64,000 nt of DNA from Dipetalonema caudispina (Eukaryota > Nematoda > Chromadorea > Rhabditida > Onchocercidae), in assembly GCA_013365325.1 (NCBI GenBank), contig JABVXV010000046.1, positions 62,001 to 126,000 on the forward strand, read 5' to 3'. The notes beneath the pieces are model-generated. The model saw nothing but the letters and a program-made list of their open reading frames with translations, made no database searches and was not told the origin of the DNA. Shown one piece after another: positions 12,698 to 26,161 of the stretch. The stretch's first letter is position 1. Each line of letters begins with the position of its first letter. A program made the position numbers and the translations under genes.

Positions 12698-15600
12698 TTA
12701 ACCACCAGCTACAGTGTCGTAGTTTGCGCGAAACAATCGCTTGTGTAACTGTAATTTCCACACCGCACCAGACATAACTATCAGTACCATAAGTAAGACG
12801 AATACTGTTATTAATGTTATATTCGAATCATCCGGAATCGGTGGTTCTGTTGGTTTCTCAAATATGAACATTGCTGTTGTCGTCTAAAAATATACACAAA
12901 TTATTGAAAGGATATTAAGAGGAAAGTTCGGAAAAAAAACAATTGAATGAAGGGAATAATCCAACAGAATATGAAATAGTTTTTTAGGATAACTTTTGGG
13001 TTTATTTTAGACTACTCTGTTTTGTTGGGATTTGAAATATAATAAAAGCAAAGTATTGAGCGATTAATAGATCAGATCAATTTTTTCCCATTCCCGTTCA
13101 TTCCAAATACGGTGGAATCAACGACAACATTACCACGTAATGAAGCATGAAAAATGAAATAAAAAAATCTAGCAGTACATTTACCTCTTCCTTATTATTT
13201 TTAACCTTTCTTTCATTCTGTTCGTTATCTTCTCTCTCACCCTCTTCATCTTCGTCCTCTTCTTCCTCCCCTTCCTCCTCCTCTTCCTCCTGCTCGTCTT
13301 CGTTTCCTGTACTTCCTTTGCTTTTTCCTTTCTCCTTCTTACCATTCATCTTGCCTTCATCCTCATATTCTCCACTTTCAATTTCATCTTCCTCTTCCTT
13401 CTTGTTTTCCTTTCCTTTTCCTTCCTTACGGTATTGACCTAAATCATTAGTTACATCAAGAACAAAAATTTTTTCAAACTTGGATTTTCAAAAATTTTAC
13501 TTAACCTATATCACAAAGATTCGCAAATTCACATCTTTCCGTAGAAATTATACTTTGCTTTTTCTCCAGTCAATCAGTAAGCAACATAAGTGCAATCACC
13601 CTTTTATTAGATATCCGTAAATCCTTCAGTAGCAAGGAATTGTTGTTCATATGCAAATAAGTTAAGAAATCGAAGAATTTCAAATTAAATGGTTCAAACA
13701 CTTGTTCATTCTTCTGCTAGGAAGACTATAAATCTTTAATTTGATTTGTTAGATGTTAGCAAATTTTTACAAAAGCTCGGTACCTTCCTTCTGACTTGTT
13801 GTATCCCATTGAAATAAAGTATGATTACTCATGAAATATACATTTTTTCAACGTAATCGATGAGGAAACCTTGGAGTTTTCATATTAGACATTATGCTTC
13901 CAGCATGCTTGGAAGAGCAGCGAAATCTTGACCAGTAGCCTTCTAAGATATTTATATTGCCTTTTCCGGCCATTCATCACCTGATATCTCGAATGCCCCA
14001 AACATCCAAAAACCTCACTCATTGCTGTGGAAATGGGACTTCGAATGTTATATCTAGAAGCTCTGCTATCGGCATCAATAAAAAATAAAATTAAAGAATG
14101 CGCCAAAATTTCTTATGCCTCCCAAACCTCTCTCCTGCCTCACTACTGATGACATTTTGTTCATATCAAATAGTTTGGAGTTAGTGATAAGTTAAAACTT
14201 GAGATTGAGCATACTATATTCTGTAGCTAAAGGATTCTGCAAGCGCCAAAAGCTTCAACTTCAGGAGCTCTTTTTAAATAAACCTCTTTGTTCAATCTGT
14301 TAAATATATCCTATCATCTTAATTTCAAAAAAAAAGTAAGAAGACTTAAGAAAGAGATTTACTTGTAGCTTTTTGTTTCTTCCTCGATTCTTTCTCTTCT
14401 TCTTCCTTTTCTTCCTCTCTTTCTTCTTCTTCTTCTTCTCTATCATCATCTTCATAATCTACCTCTATTTTAGGCGGTTTCCTAAAATCATTGAAATTAT
14501 TGTCATCTGTTTGTATAATCATCAATTTATATATTTTAAAAAAAAATAAATTTGATACAAATTTACTTTATTGTTTTCCTGTATTTTGGTTCTTTGCTTT
14601 TCCCTCTCGGTAAAACGGTTTCCTGATTTGCTCGAGCTCTTCCTATCGCGCGCCTGTCGTTAGTCTAAATTTTATTGGTTGGTAAAAAATGTTATCATGT
14701 ACGTGATGGCGCCGAAAGTTAGAGAATTCTCCAGCAATACTTTCAGTAAGTGTGAGTAAATATTATCCAGTAGTACCGAAGTCATTCATCGGTATAATAT
14801 CCCTACATTTTCTTGAAGATTAACTGCAATTGTCTAACAGATAAATTACCTGAAAACAAGACTCAACTTCCACTTTTTCAGATTCGAATCGTGCACAACC
14901 CGTCGGTTGCAATTCTTCGGCAAGTTCAGCTCCGTCTAGAAATGATGCACAACCCATCGTTTTATATTCCGTCATATGGCCAAGCTTACTTTTGATGGAA
15001 GCTTTGAAACAAAATTCGCCAGTGCAAGTTGTATTTCGTGATGATACCTATAAAACTATATTAAATCAGTTGAATATGGGCAAGATATTATTAATATTGA
15101 TATTCTTTAAGTTTTATATTTAATCTAGTGAAATCCAGAAAAATGTATTATATTTACTCCAATGAATCCAGAAATTCAGCCTGCTCGGATGAATGTGTGC
15201 ATATCAATTATTTCACCTTCTCATGGGTCTAGCAATGAATGAAAATTCACTTGTCAATTTATGGATGTCATTTATTTCAACGTTACTTTTGCTATTCCCG
15301 CATGAAGTTTGTCCTGAATATCAGATTGGAATGTAACCTCTTGTTAGTATCCAGGTATAATATAGCTATGTCTTTAAAAAGCTTCCCATATACATTAAGG
15401 TAAGGAAATCTCGAATTCTCGAATTTTGTGTCGGGTAGAAGAAATCACATTTCGTTTTATCGCTACTTTACCGTTATTCTAAATGAGAGAATAAGCTTCT
15501 TTATAATAACTTCGATTATTTACGGATTATTACCTTAGTTCCCATTGCTTCCAATGTAACGAATGTCTGACACTTCATTTTTTCTGGTTGAGTAATTTCC

Positions 15601-17520
15601 GGTTTCTCACTGTTACAATAGTCAGTCATGCATACACATGATTCCGTTGCGAGTAATTCATGTGGATCCTTGGAAACTGTATGATGCATAGCACCGGTAA
15701 TAGGTGGAATCATGCAAGAACCTGCTGATCTCCTCTCGATTAACGGTATTGAGGCATTCACACATCCCTAAATTTTTCACACTTTTTACATTTTCGCCAA
15801 TTCCACACTTCACACACTTCATTTTCTACTGCAAAATGCTTTAACAGTTATCATTTTCCGAAGCTCGACATAATTAATAAAATTTTCATACGACATTGTG
15901 CATAAATTTAGGCATTTCGGCGGTTTGTCCACTTTCGGAAACTATCTTTCAATGGAAAAGACAGGAAATTGCAAAAAAAAAAAAAAAAAAAAAAAAATGC
16001 TCATCTTTCTGAAAAGTAGTAGCTTTAGAAGATTAGTTAATGCAGTTAAATCTTTCCAAATTTTTTATAATCTATCAAAAATTCAGGCAGAAAAGCAGTT
16101 TACCTTTCTTTCACTTCTTTATTTCCAATTTTAAATGACACCTGTCGTCTTTGAAGATTCTGAGATAGTACAACAAATAAAATGAATAACCTGCTCAGAT
16201 TTTTTAGTGCGATGATTGATAACGTAAGAGCACATTTCACCGGTGCACGTTTTGCTCTTACAATGAGCTCCCTTGCACACGCACGTGATAAGCGGTACCG
16301 GTGAGATCTCCAATCGTTGGATAGCTTTGTCGTTATTGCAGTAATCTCTGTCACAAAAGCAAGTGAATGGCTCCTGTAAAGTATATGGTAACTCAATAAC
16401 TCATCTTCTTCAGATGCCTTACTTCAAAATCATAAATTTCTATTTAGTGTTAATTTTACTCTATGTAATTAGCAACATTAATTGTTTTATGTACCAAGTA
16501 GGAAAATCAACCAGATCGATGCATCATCTTTTTTTCACTTTACTTTTCTTACTTTAAACTTTGTCATTTCAACGAAAATGTAAAGTTTCGCTAAGGAAAG
16601 AATAACCTGCATCGAATTCTTAAGTATTCTAAGTATTGTTAGCAGCAAAGGTTCTCAAAAATGGATTAGCCTATAAAAATTCCAATGTTTCCCGTGATGA
16701 TTCTTTCCGAGTGGTCTATCACTAAACACAATAAAATTTATAATATTTTCCTTTCTCATTTTATATAGCAATGTTGTTCCTTTGGGTGATATTTGGATAT
16801 AAAATGAGATTTTGTACTACAAATTACATTGTTCATCATCCAATGTTTGCAAAATTGTTCGCATTTATTTTATTGTAAGGGAGGTTGTAAAAAAAAAGCA
16901 CAATTATTTTAATATTTCAAATTGAACTGAAAAAGAGAATGTTTCAGATTCTTAACATGGATAAAAAAGTGAAGATCACATTTTTTGTCTGCTATTTCTA
17001 TCTTAATTTCATCACCTTCTGTCATGGAAGAATGATTTCTTGATGTGTAATTTACTTGAGAAATATTTCGCTCATTTGAAAACATGATTAAATGATATCA
17101 TTAGACTGAAGTACATTTTGATTTCATTGCTTTAAATTGCACTTATACTTTTTAAAAAAGTAAGCAATGATAAAATGAAAATGAAGAAGGAAACAGAACC
17201 TCGCCATCGCTATCAGCAGTCTCGCAATGACTTCTGATACTTTTCTCCAGCATTCGTCCACTTATGCAACCTTTGATAGTACGTGGTTCTCCCCACTCGA
17301 CGGTACCCCATCGTGGCGCATATGTCCCAAGAATGCAATAATCACCTTCACAAAATGTTCCCATGCAATCTTTGCCAACACAATCCAAACATTTCACCGT
17401 ATTACAACATGGTAGGAAACATATAGTTAGCAATATTTTGATCCATAATCGTAATGCTTGATGATAATTGGTTACTCCTTTTGTTGTCGATGAAAGTGAA
17501 ACAAATAAGCGTTGCATCAT
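12698..17520 (-). CDS. Secreted/type I membrane protein with ten-cysteine ET-like modules and acidic stalk
   Basis: Eight exons on the minus strand, 17520-17200, 16373-16191, 15767-15534, 15047-14850, 14664-14567, 14481-14363, 13438-13185 and 12883-12698, all join in phase to 530 residues. Residues about 25-42 (WIKILLTICFLPCCNTV) look like a signal peptide. Cysteine modules follow: CLDCVGKDC, FCEGDYC, KGC, SHC, TCFCDRDYCN; then TCVCKGAHC, TCTGEMC, QGC, GSC, SCVCMTDYCN; then a third with KC, TCTGEFC, MGC, TGC and SCF but without the final CxxxxCN. Ten cysteines per module resemble the nematode ET module (Pfam ET) or Ly6-like folds; this assignment is from memory. Residues about 345-470 are almost only Glu, Asp, Lys and Arg, with runs of E. 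Near residues 490-512 a membrane span (LITVFVLLMVLIVM) precedes a short cytoplasmic tail ending VAGG. Function unknown; a surface receptor or adhesion role is inference. Confidence 0.8.
13204..13330 (-). repeat. Low-complexity GAG/GAA tract inside the acidic-stalk exon
   Basis: Read on the minus strand this is a purine-only stretch coding for runs of Glu with Asp and Gly, inside exon 7 of the cysteine-rich gene. A second such tract lies in exon 6 at about 14385-14450. The Ser-rich frame on the plus strand over the same bases is a shadow of it. Such tracts expand and contract, so length variation between individuals is likely. Confidence 0.8.
15972..15997. repeat. Poly(A) homopolymer in an intron
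   Basis: An uninterrupted run of about 25 A on the plus strand lies in the intron between exons 2 and 3 of the minus-strand cysteine-rich gene. It is a likely place for length error in assembly. Confidence 0.85.
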
Positions 17521-20500
17521 TTCGAGCTACCTGATGAAATATGCAGAACAGGTAGATCATTAAAGGAAATGCGAATATATTGCTCACTCTTGTAAATCAC
17601 GAAAATTGGATTCAGTGTACGACAGATAAATAAATGATAAATTGCCCTAAAATTTAATCATTTCACCAGTTTTTCTGCTTTCTGCTCTTTAATTTCCAAA
17701 TCGATAAATAGCATGCAAGAAAGCCAGATTATTAGTTAAGCTCATTTTTAAGATAACTATCCAGTAAAGCAAAATTTGAAGTAGAATGAAGCAATATAAG
17801 ATATATGAAATATCTTGGCAGTTGACAAGTGACAAGCTAATTTTGTTATAGACTGCTATACAATCAGCTTATCATTTCAATTTGAAGAAACGATTTTACA
17901 GATGTCTCTTCATCAGAATTTAATAAATAGATTCATCAAATTTTTTTAAGAAAGCAAAACAACAGAGAGGACGGGAAAATGCATGATAGATTTATGGATT
18001 ATATAAGTAATAATTTAAAACGAGAGGAGAATAAGCTGTACAACTGTGCAGAAATAATTCTTAATGCTTCCTGGCTCATAATGAGAGGATCAAGAGCCTC
18101 TGGGCTACGAATCAAATAAGCAATATTGCTCTTATATCATCCCATTTATAGAAAACAAAACTGATACTATAAGATGATTAGCAAAGCAGTACATTATTTT
18201 TCTAGCAAAACATCTCTAATTTTGGGAAAACAGCAAGCGACACATCGCCGTCGTCATATCTTTGCTGTGAAATCTTTTTTCTTTTTTTTCGGACATGTTC
18301 TACACCAAAAAAGAGCTCTACAAAGGCTAAACAAGTGGAAACGGAAAAAGTACTGCTAGGAAGAAGAATTGTCGACAATTACCTATTATTTAAACAATCA
18401 TTTGATAGGTACAAAACATCGGAGGAGATATAGAAAGTAAAAATAGCATCTATGGACAAGTCTTAAAAGTACTCTGACCCAGTCTATAATGGTGGGTGTA
18501 TAAACAAGATGAAATGCTTTTATAAGATTGAGTTTGTTCAAGGCTGAATGGAGCTTTAGAAGAGCATGGAAAAAAGAAATGCTGCAAAAGAAAATCCGAT
18601 TTTTCTGACTCCTTTCCGTCTCTGAATCTTCCTCTCCATAGCTAACGGAGCCTGGAGTAAAACAAGCCTTGAATAGATTGCATATAAATGAGATGGATCT
18701 ACACAATTGGCCTAAAGGCAATGAAAGCATAGACATAAGCATATCGTTTTCTCAGACAACAAAATCAATCACAGGCGGCTTGATTCATTGGAAGTGCTAT
18801 CTCAGAAACTTGTAAGAGTGGTTAAATGCAATTTTCACAGCTTCTTTTCCTACAACCATATATTTCAATCCATTCATACCGAATACGAACGATGTACAGT
18901 TTTCAGTAAAAGTTAAAATTTAAACGCCTCATTTCATATTGCTAAATTTCATCTACCATAGAAATCCAAATTACATTGTAGTTCTCATCATCATATATCC
19001 GAACAGATCTATCTTTCTAATCCTCATTTCCTATTATAGTGGACTGCTGCTTATAGAAGAAAAAAAAAAAGGAACTCTTTATCGTTGTGTAAATGACAGG
19101 CCTTTTAAAAAGGGCCAATAGTGCGAATAATGGACAAAATCTGACGTTTCCTTTCCTTCTTTCCTTTTTTTTTCCTCAAATGTCTTTTCAATAATGATGT
19201 AGAAGAGGGAAATAGGAAATGGGTAACATAGATGAGAGAAAATAATCTTAGCTACTGAGTTAAATCCCATAGATTTAGTAATATCAGTTATAAGTTAAGT
19301 TCATAATATCACAAGAGCAGTATGCATAGCTTACCTGTCGTAATCATAATGAGAGGAATTCTCTTGTTTCTAACTCCTCCCTTCTTCCTTCTTTAACATA
19401 TCAAAAATGGCAAAAGGACAAGCTTTAATATAAACATCAGTTAGAAAAGTATTACAATGTATAACTGACTTATGTCATCATACTTTATCCGTAGATTTTC
19501 AATAGATGTGTTGATTTCAGAAGAGTCTGAATTAAGATACATCTGTCTATTTCATTTCATTTCATCAATTTTAACTGAAATGTTATTGATGAGAGGAGGA
19601 AGAAATTTGTTGAAAACTCCATTTCCTACTGCCTTAGTTGTCGAATTCTAATTAAAACATTGTTTTTCTTCCTTTTTTTTTTGATGATCAGTGAAGTGCA
19701 AAATATTGTCTTCTATATGAAATACATAAAAGCTATGAGCAATGATGTCATTGATATAAAGTATCGTTCAAATATTAAAGGCATAAAAAGATGAAGATTT
19801 TCGTCATCAACTTAATCGAGAAGACTATGGCCCATCTCAGAGAAATACAGTGTTACAGTAAAAGAGTAATTCTGCTCCAGTATTTGGGCTAGAATTATTT
19901 CCAGCTTTTAGCTAGAAAGGATTTGTTGCATATGCAGCAATCTTGAAAAGTACAGTTCGCTTTGCAACTTTCATATTTTTCCAAACAACTCAAAAATTCA
20001 AAAATTACCACAGTAGTCATATCGATGAAAAGCAGTCGCAAATGATTTGAGTAAAATCGTAACGTAACCATCTACTGGTATAAGCGAAGGAATATTAGTG
20101 CTTTTTGTTAGTATTAAAGGAAATTAATATGATAAGGAAGGCATGAAACAGCTAAAAATTTATCACTGTCTTCCATAAAATGATAATGTTCACCAAAAAT
20201 GGGATGCAGAAGTGATGTCAACATTTGTACATGAATAAGATAATGCAAAAGCTGAATCGAGAGGTAAGAAAGGTAATCTGAAAATCGAAACAACAAGGTT
20301 AAAGGTTAAACATAATTGACAAGCATATGTAGTACGTGATGTATAATAACCCAGGAAAATGACAAAGAAAGAGTTGAGAATGGACACTGTCAATATCTTG
20401 AAAGATATCGTTCTTTCACCCACCATACTGTGGCGATACATTAAATGCGTTAATCCAAGATAAAGGAAACGAAGTGAAGAATGACAACTTATCACTCTGC

Positions 20501-21230
20501 AAAACTATAATTTCCTTCAAATAAGCGACGAAGTCACAACAGAAAAAATAACTGTTTGATTAAAGAACTTATTTATATCATCACGCATGATCAATCCGAA
20601 CAAAAGCATTTGCAAGATGACGAAGAGCATTTGTTGAAATATCTACAAGCAACAAATCTCACTAACAATACTGTTTTATCAGTAAATGGAAATTCAATTT
20701 TCAATGATTTCTTTCCTCATGTTAATTGCACCCACTTCCAAATATTGATACTTGTTTCTTTCACTTGTTTTACAATTATTTCATAGCTTTTTGACGTTTA
20801 CGAAAAGGTACTTTCGAATATTGCTTATTATTGGAATGAAGCAGGACATCGATATAATTTGATTTTCATAAGTTAATTGCAAAAGGTTCTTCATAAGAGT
20901 AATAAACAAGAAGTCAAAAAATGGAAAGCAAGGGACAATCACTCTGATTAATAGGTGAAATTGTACAAATCTCATCATATAAACTAAAAATATTGAGAAA
21001 TTTTGAGAGCGAAGTAAAGAAGAAAAGTTTGGGTGCTTATGTTTTTCAAATAATAATTAGTGGGCAGAAGACAGATGTCACCAATATCGTGGATTAATCT
21101 CAATATCTTTGTTGGGATGAGTGACCTGAATTCATTAAGATACTATTGAGCAAAATGCGCAAATGGACACTTCCATTTCCTTCTATCAATTCACAGCTTC
21201 CGCCATCTATTTTCACCTCTCTCATTACAG
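17521..21230. other. Gene-poor stretch upstream of the cysteine-rich gene
   Basis: No gene supported. Open frames at 18398-18742 and 20190-20495 on the minus strand are Leu/Phe-rich but show no family motif, no codon pattern and no clean splice chain. Pyrimidine/purine tracts occur near 19150. The promoter of the minus-strand gene ending at 17520 should lie in the first part. Confidence 0.45.
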
Positions 21231-21349
21231 AACTGTTGAATTTTCATAATGTTTACGGGTGATGGTTTACATTTCGCTGCACGGTGATTTAAGTCAACTT
21301 TGGGGTCACTGATTGCTCGTGAAGTGTTTAAGCCTCGGGAAGATCAGAG
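21231..21349 (+). other. Possible non-coding 5' exon
   Basis: A strong acceptor (CTCATTACAG) ends at 21230 and a strong donor (CAGAG|GTAAGT) follows 21349. All frames between them are short; the first ATG gives only MFTGDGLHFAAR. With T-rich, intron-like sequence running downstream, this looks like a leader exon of a plus-strand transcript. NDP kinase at 25084 is the next plus-strand gene. The link is inference. Confidence 0.25.
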
Positions 21350-24300
21350 GTAAGTGTCATCGATACCTTACATAACTTGTCTCAATTTCTCACCAACCCT
21401 CTCATTGTTTATAGTTAGAGTTTTTGTTGTCCGAAATAAATTTTAATTAAAGATTCTGTTATTAGATCTCCAAGTTTACGATGAATCATTCCATATGTCA
21501 TCCATGCATTGATCTTCTGATGGTAGAAGACATCAACACATTCCCATCATTCTTCTAGTTATGCTGTTAATTGTCGTCGCAATTTTAAGTATATCATTTA
21601 ATTCCTTGATATGCTATTATTATCCACTTTCATCATAATTTCGATCCTTTTCCAATATTTGTAAAAAGTCCTCCTCTTAGCTTTTATGTTTGTAAACTAC
21701 GATTAATTGTCAATGTTCTTTGATGATTCATAATGTGGATTATGCAATTCAAGTCTAAGAAAAAACCGAGGAGAAAAAAGGCTATTTGTTAGCTTAGAAA
21801 ACTGAAAGTTGTTCCATGTGGCAGTACAGTGATATGGTCTTATTTCTAAATTTTGAAATCACACTTGATGGCCAAATCTGAAGTGTCCAACTCTCGAATT
21901 TTCTGATCATTCTACCTTGACGAGGTAATATGATTTTCAAGAGTGCAGTATTTACTGTTTTACAATTTATAGGAGGATTTTGTGTTCAGTGACAAAAGTG
22001 CTTATCTGATAGTTTCTTGCTCTCCCTTAATTGTAAGCTACCAATAACTATTTGTTAAAATAGATATTGTAAAATAATATTATTCTTTAATAATAGAAGT
22101 TCATATTATCTTGTTTCTTTCTTAATTTTTCTTCACAAATTTACATCCAGGCACATATTATGGAACACGTGTTTCGTGATATATTTAACCAGCGGTTTTT
22201 TTGATTGAAACTTTGTAACATGCTAACTTGTGTGGCGCTTACATATAATCGATACAATTGCGCGTAATGTAAGACACTATTAAGTAATGAAATATTTAAA
22301 GTTACACGGATGAAAGAATTCATGGATGATATTTAGGATCTGTGCTGAAATTTAATAATTTCCCATAGCATGCAGTGACAGATATGGATTCTCTATTTCT
22401 GAAGAGAAAATCATGCAATTTTATTTAAAAGTGCAATTTTTTCGTATTAAAAAAGCATTAGAGAACCATTAGAAAGTAATTTATGTGTTTAAAGCTTCAA
22501 TTTAGTGGGATTCTATTCGTCAATGAGTTGCTAGTGAGGGCAGTCCTTTTAGCATGACTGGATGAATTATAGTGTCAAATAGAAGTAAAGGATTGCGGTG
22601 GTCTATTTTAGTTGCCTAGTGACTTCAAGCTCCTTCTCTTGTCACCATTTCAATCATGCGATGTTCGCTACTTATTGCACTCAAAGACCGTCTACTCTAG
22701 GTAAGTTGTTCCGTTGTTTATATTTCGAATGCCTATTTTTGTTATTGTTCCGTCCGCACACTTTTAGGGTTTTTTTTGGGATTTCTCAGATAGCATTAGT
22801 CGAAATGCAAAAATTTTTGATTGCTTAACATCATTTCTTAGCACTCTGGATCAGAGTTAGGTTCTTAGATATTTGCGTTTATTCCTCGTTTTGTAGCATT
22901 CTCTGTTCATAGTAACTTTTGTCTATCATCGCGTAGACTGTCGGAGATTTTTCATATTCCTAAAGAATTTGAATTCAAGGTATAGTTGTTTAAATTTTGT
23001 GCATCTTTTTGTTGTTCTGAGTTAATCCAACTGTATCCACTGTATTTATTTGTCTAGTTTTTGTTGGTGTAGTTGGTTCATTTTTTAATGGTTTAGAAGT
23101 TCCTTTTTTTTAATTTTTATGTCATTTCTCTCTGGAACATTCAGAAGTGCGCATATGGCATGTTTTCAATAATTTAACTATTGATGTAAGTTTTGTTTCG
23201 GGAAGAATCTCCAGCTAGTGCTCCCGTCATGTGCTGTTATGAATTTTATAAAGCTTTGCCTGTGTTTCATACTATTGCGTCATTTGTTTTGGTTTATTTT
23301 CATCTATTTCACTTTTTTCAAAAATGCAAGTACTGTTTAATTGGTCCGGAATGACGAGTCAAATTTCCATGTTGTTATTCATGTTGAATACTTTGTCGTA
23401 CATTTATGGATTATAAATTGTTGCATGATCTTGAATTACTAAGGCGATCGAGTACAAAGTTCAGAGGTGAATATGATATAAAAGTTTACGATAATTCTTA
23501 TGTTTTTGTTAATGCTATCAGAGATCTCGAAGAGCTAAGTTATTAATGCTTCTTCCGTTTATTTTTCACATGTTTCAGTGGAATTTGATTTGTTATGAAA
23601 GGATGAATATGTAATAGATGACTGTTTACTCATGTCACTAAATTATGTAGATCAGGACTTATCTCATGCCGAACGTTATTGTCGGTTTCTATAGTAACAG
23701 TGATATTAAGGTCGAAGGAACTCGTCGAATTCTTTGTGTCTTTAAGCAGTTTGTTAGTTTAGATTGTGCAGAGAGTTTTACGCAAGGGAAATAAATAATT
23801 GCGCTCGCGGAATGAGTGATTGGATAAAGAAATGTGATTAAGGTTGTGGCAGCAATATTCTAGTGGTATAATTTATTTGCCACGACCGAATGGTGTTGTT
23901 TATTTCGCTCCATTTATACTTGCTTCTAATTTGCGCGAAGATAACACTACAGGAACCTGATACATCGATTGGTACTTGTCCATCTACAAATGGTACTCTT
24001 TATTCTGAACAGTCACTCCTCATGCATTTTTATAATATTGTTTTATCCTTTGACGTTTGTTCATAGAGAACACTCTTGGTACGGTTTTTCAAAACTCATC
24101 GTACATATTCGCCTTACTAGCTTGATTTTCTCTGTCCATTGAAAATTGCAACAGTAGATTCAAACAAGGATTCTTCATGGTTCGAAACCAACTTTGAAAT
24201 ATCACTTTGTATTTTAAATTTGGTTCAGCCATTAGATCATTGTGGTAGTGTCTCATAGTGACTGTTTGGTACTTTCAAGTTTAGAAAGAGTCACGATGGC

Positions 24301-25083
24301 AGCAGTAAATCATAACGCCTTATCCTTTCAGTAGTTGTGATAACCTTATAGGATAGGATGGAATGAAGCATTCTAACTTACTGATTAATTGCTTCGCTTT
24401 TTTGTCATTTCCATTTCGATTGTATAAGCAGCTAATACACTGGTTCTGCCAATACTTCCCTGCACACTCTACTCATATTCATGATGAATGATGAGATGCA
24501 TATGTCTTATAGATAAAACGTACAGTTGAAGTTATGCTATAAAATGAGTCTCTGTATTTGATGAAAACAAGAACAAAATCTCCACTTATCATCTCTATAC
24601 AACCACATTATTCTTTCTGCACATCTCATTGATATATATATATGTGTGCGTGTTGGTGATGCTGATAACTGTTAGGCAGTATGTTAGCTGCTATTCAGTC
24701 TTCCTGTCAGCTTCACTTTCTGTTTCTAAAACATCGAGGAGTTTCCTGCACTAGTCACTCGAACCATTTTATATAATCTGGAATCTCGTAATCGTTAGAA
24801 ATTGGTCATACAATCCTTTTCTGAGATAAACATCAGACGTTGATAGTAATTGTGAGAGAACTTCTTAACTGCGGGAACTTTTTTCTTATGCTTATGATAC
24901 TAACACTTTTAACGATTTCTTTATGTTGCACCATTTTAAAACAAAGCATGGTTTAGTTTATCGGTAAAATGCCAGTGCACCGGATACAATTTGCGTAATC
25001 GTGATATAATTTCAAAAGAAGAGAACGGAACGCTATGCATTGTGTTGCTTCCAGAGAGCAAAGAAAAGGAGAACGATTACCAG
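21350..25083. other. Non-coding stretch upstream of NDP kinase
   Basis: T-rich on the plus strand and without a supported coding exon. It may be a long first intron plus promoter of the kinase gene. The frame stays open upstream of the kinase ATG back to about 24991, but without an ATG in it. Confidence 0.45.
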
Positions 25084-25888
25084 ATGTCAAATACAAAGGA
25101 ACGAACATTTATATGTATCAAACCAGATGCCGTACAACGTGGCTTGATTGGGAAAATTATTGAGCGATTCGAACAACGTGGATACAAATTGGTTGCTATG
25201 AAAATGGTGAAAGCTACAAAGCCACACTTGGAAGTAAGCCGCACCTACGAAATGTCTTCCTTTTTTTCATAGCTCCACGTATTGACGGAAAACACACGTC
25301 CAATTTCAAAAGCACGCAAACGAGAATGAAACTTGATTAGTGGAAATCTTCATTTCAGATTCATTATCAAGAATTGCAAGGAAAGCCATTTTTCAAAGAT
25401 TTAGTGGATTATATGTCATCCGGACCTGTAGTTGCAATGGTATGGGAAGGCCTTGACGTGATTAAACAGGGAAGACAAATGCTTGGCGCCACAAATCCTC
25501 TAAATTCAATGCCAGGTCAGGATTCATTATTTCCGCATTAATTTTTGCTGTACTGTAATGCTTAGGAATTGGTCCTTTGAGAAAATAGTGTTAGAGAAAT
25601 ACAGCTTAGTGAGAAGCAATATGAAATGATGCGTAATTCGTCAAATTATATCATTCTGTTTTATTAAACAGTTGTCAACGTTGGTAATGAATTCGAGGTG
25701 TTCCTTTTTTTTCACAAAGAATCTTTATTCCAGGTACTATTCGCGGTGATTTCTCAATACAAACAGGACGAAATATAGTACATGGTTCAGATTCATTACC
25801 TTCAGCAGAACGTGAAATTGCTCACTGGTTTAAATCAGAAGAACTCTGTGAGTGGAATCCGGCAATAACATCTTGGGTGTATGAATAG
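25084..25888 (+). CDS. ndk-1: Nucleoside diphosphate kinase
   Basis: Three exons, 25084-25233, 25359-25515 and 25734-25888, join in phase to exactly 153 residues, the usual length of a group I NDP kinase. The enzyme moves the gamma-phosphate from ATP to other NDPs through a phospho-histidine. Visible family blocks are [17 protein letters not shown], the Kpn-loop region [14 protein letters not shown], and the active site NIVHGSDS with the catalytic His, then [10 protein letters not shown] and the C-terminal WVYE. The ATG at 25084 is preceded directly by TTACCAG, a good spliced-leader acceptor; the MSNTKERTF start fits the family. It ends 273 bp from the convergent LIM gene. Very secure. Confidence 0.97.
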
Positions 25889-26161
25889 AAATGATAGTAA
25901 AGTGACAAAACAAAGTAGTTTTAGAGATTAATATTGTGTCAACATAATTTCATGCTGTGCAACTTCTCAAGAATATAAAAAGTGAATTCCTCATGTCAAG
26001 TTCACACTTAAAACCTTAAGGAGATCCCGAATTACGTACCTTTTTGACTTACAACTTGTTCAGGAAGGATTGGAGGTCGAACACAAGCTACTTTCAAGAT
26101 TTTATACGGATTATTATAATTAAAAGACAACTATAGCATTTCATTTACCACATAGAGTCCA

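Noticed and set aside
13147..13437. Ser-rich 96-codon plus-strand frame
   Set aside because: It is the complement of the Glu/Asp/Lys coding tract of the minus-strand cysteine-rich gene, which has full splice support.
15898..16134. 78-codon plus-strand frame with a poly-Lys run
   Set aside because: The Lys run is the intronic poly(A) tract; there is no other evidence of coding.
18398..18742. 114-codon minus-strand frame, Leu/Phe-rich
   Set aside because: No motif, no clean splice signals and AT-rich hydrophobic composition typical of random frames.
20114..20495. Hydrophobic minus-strand frames that could suggest a membrane receptor fragment
   Set aside because: No receptor motif, no joined exons, and two overlapping frames look equally plausible.
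24179..24189. GGTTCGAAACC, a match to a tRNA B box
   Set aside because: The flanking bases do not form a T-stem, acceptor stem or anticodon arm.
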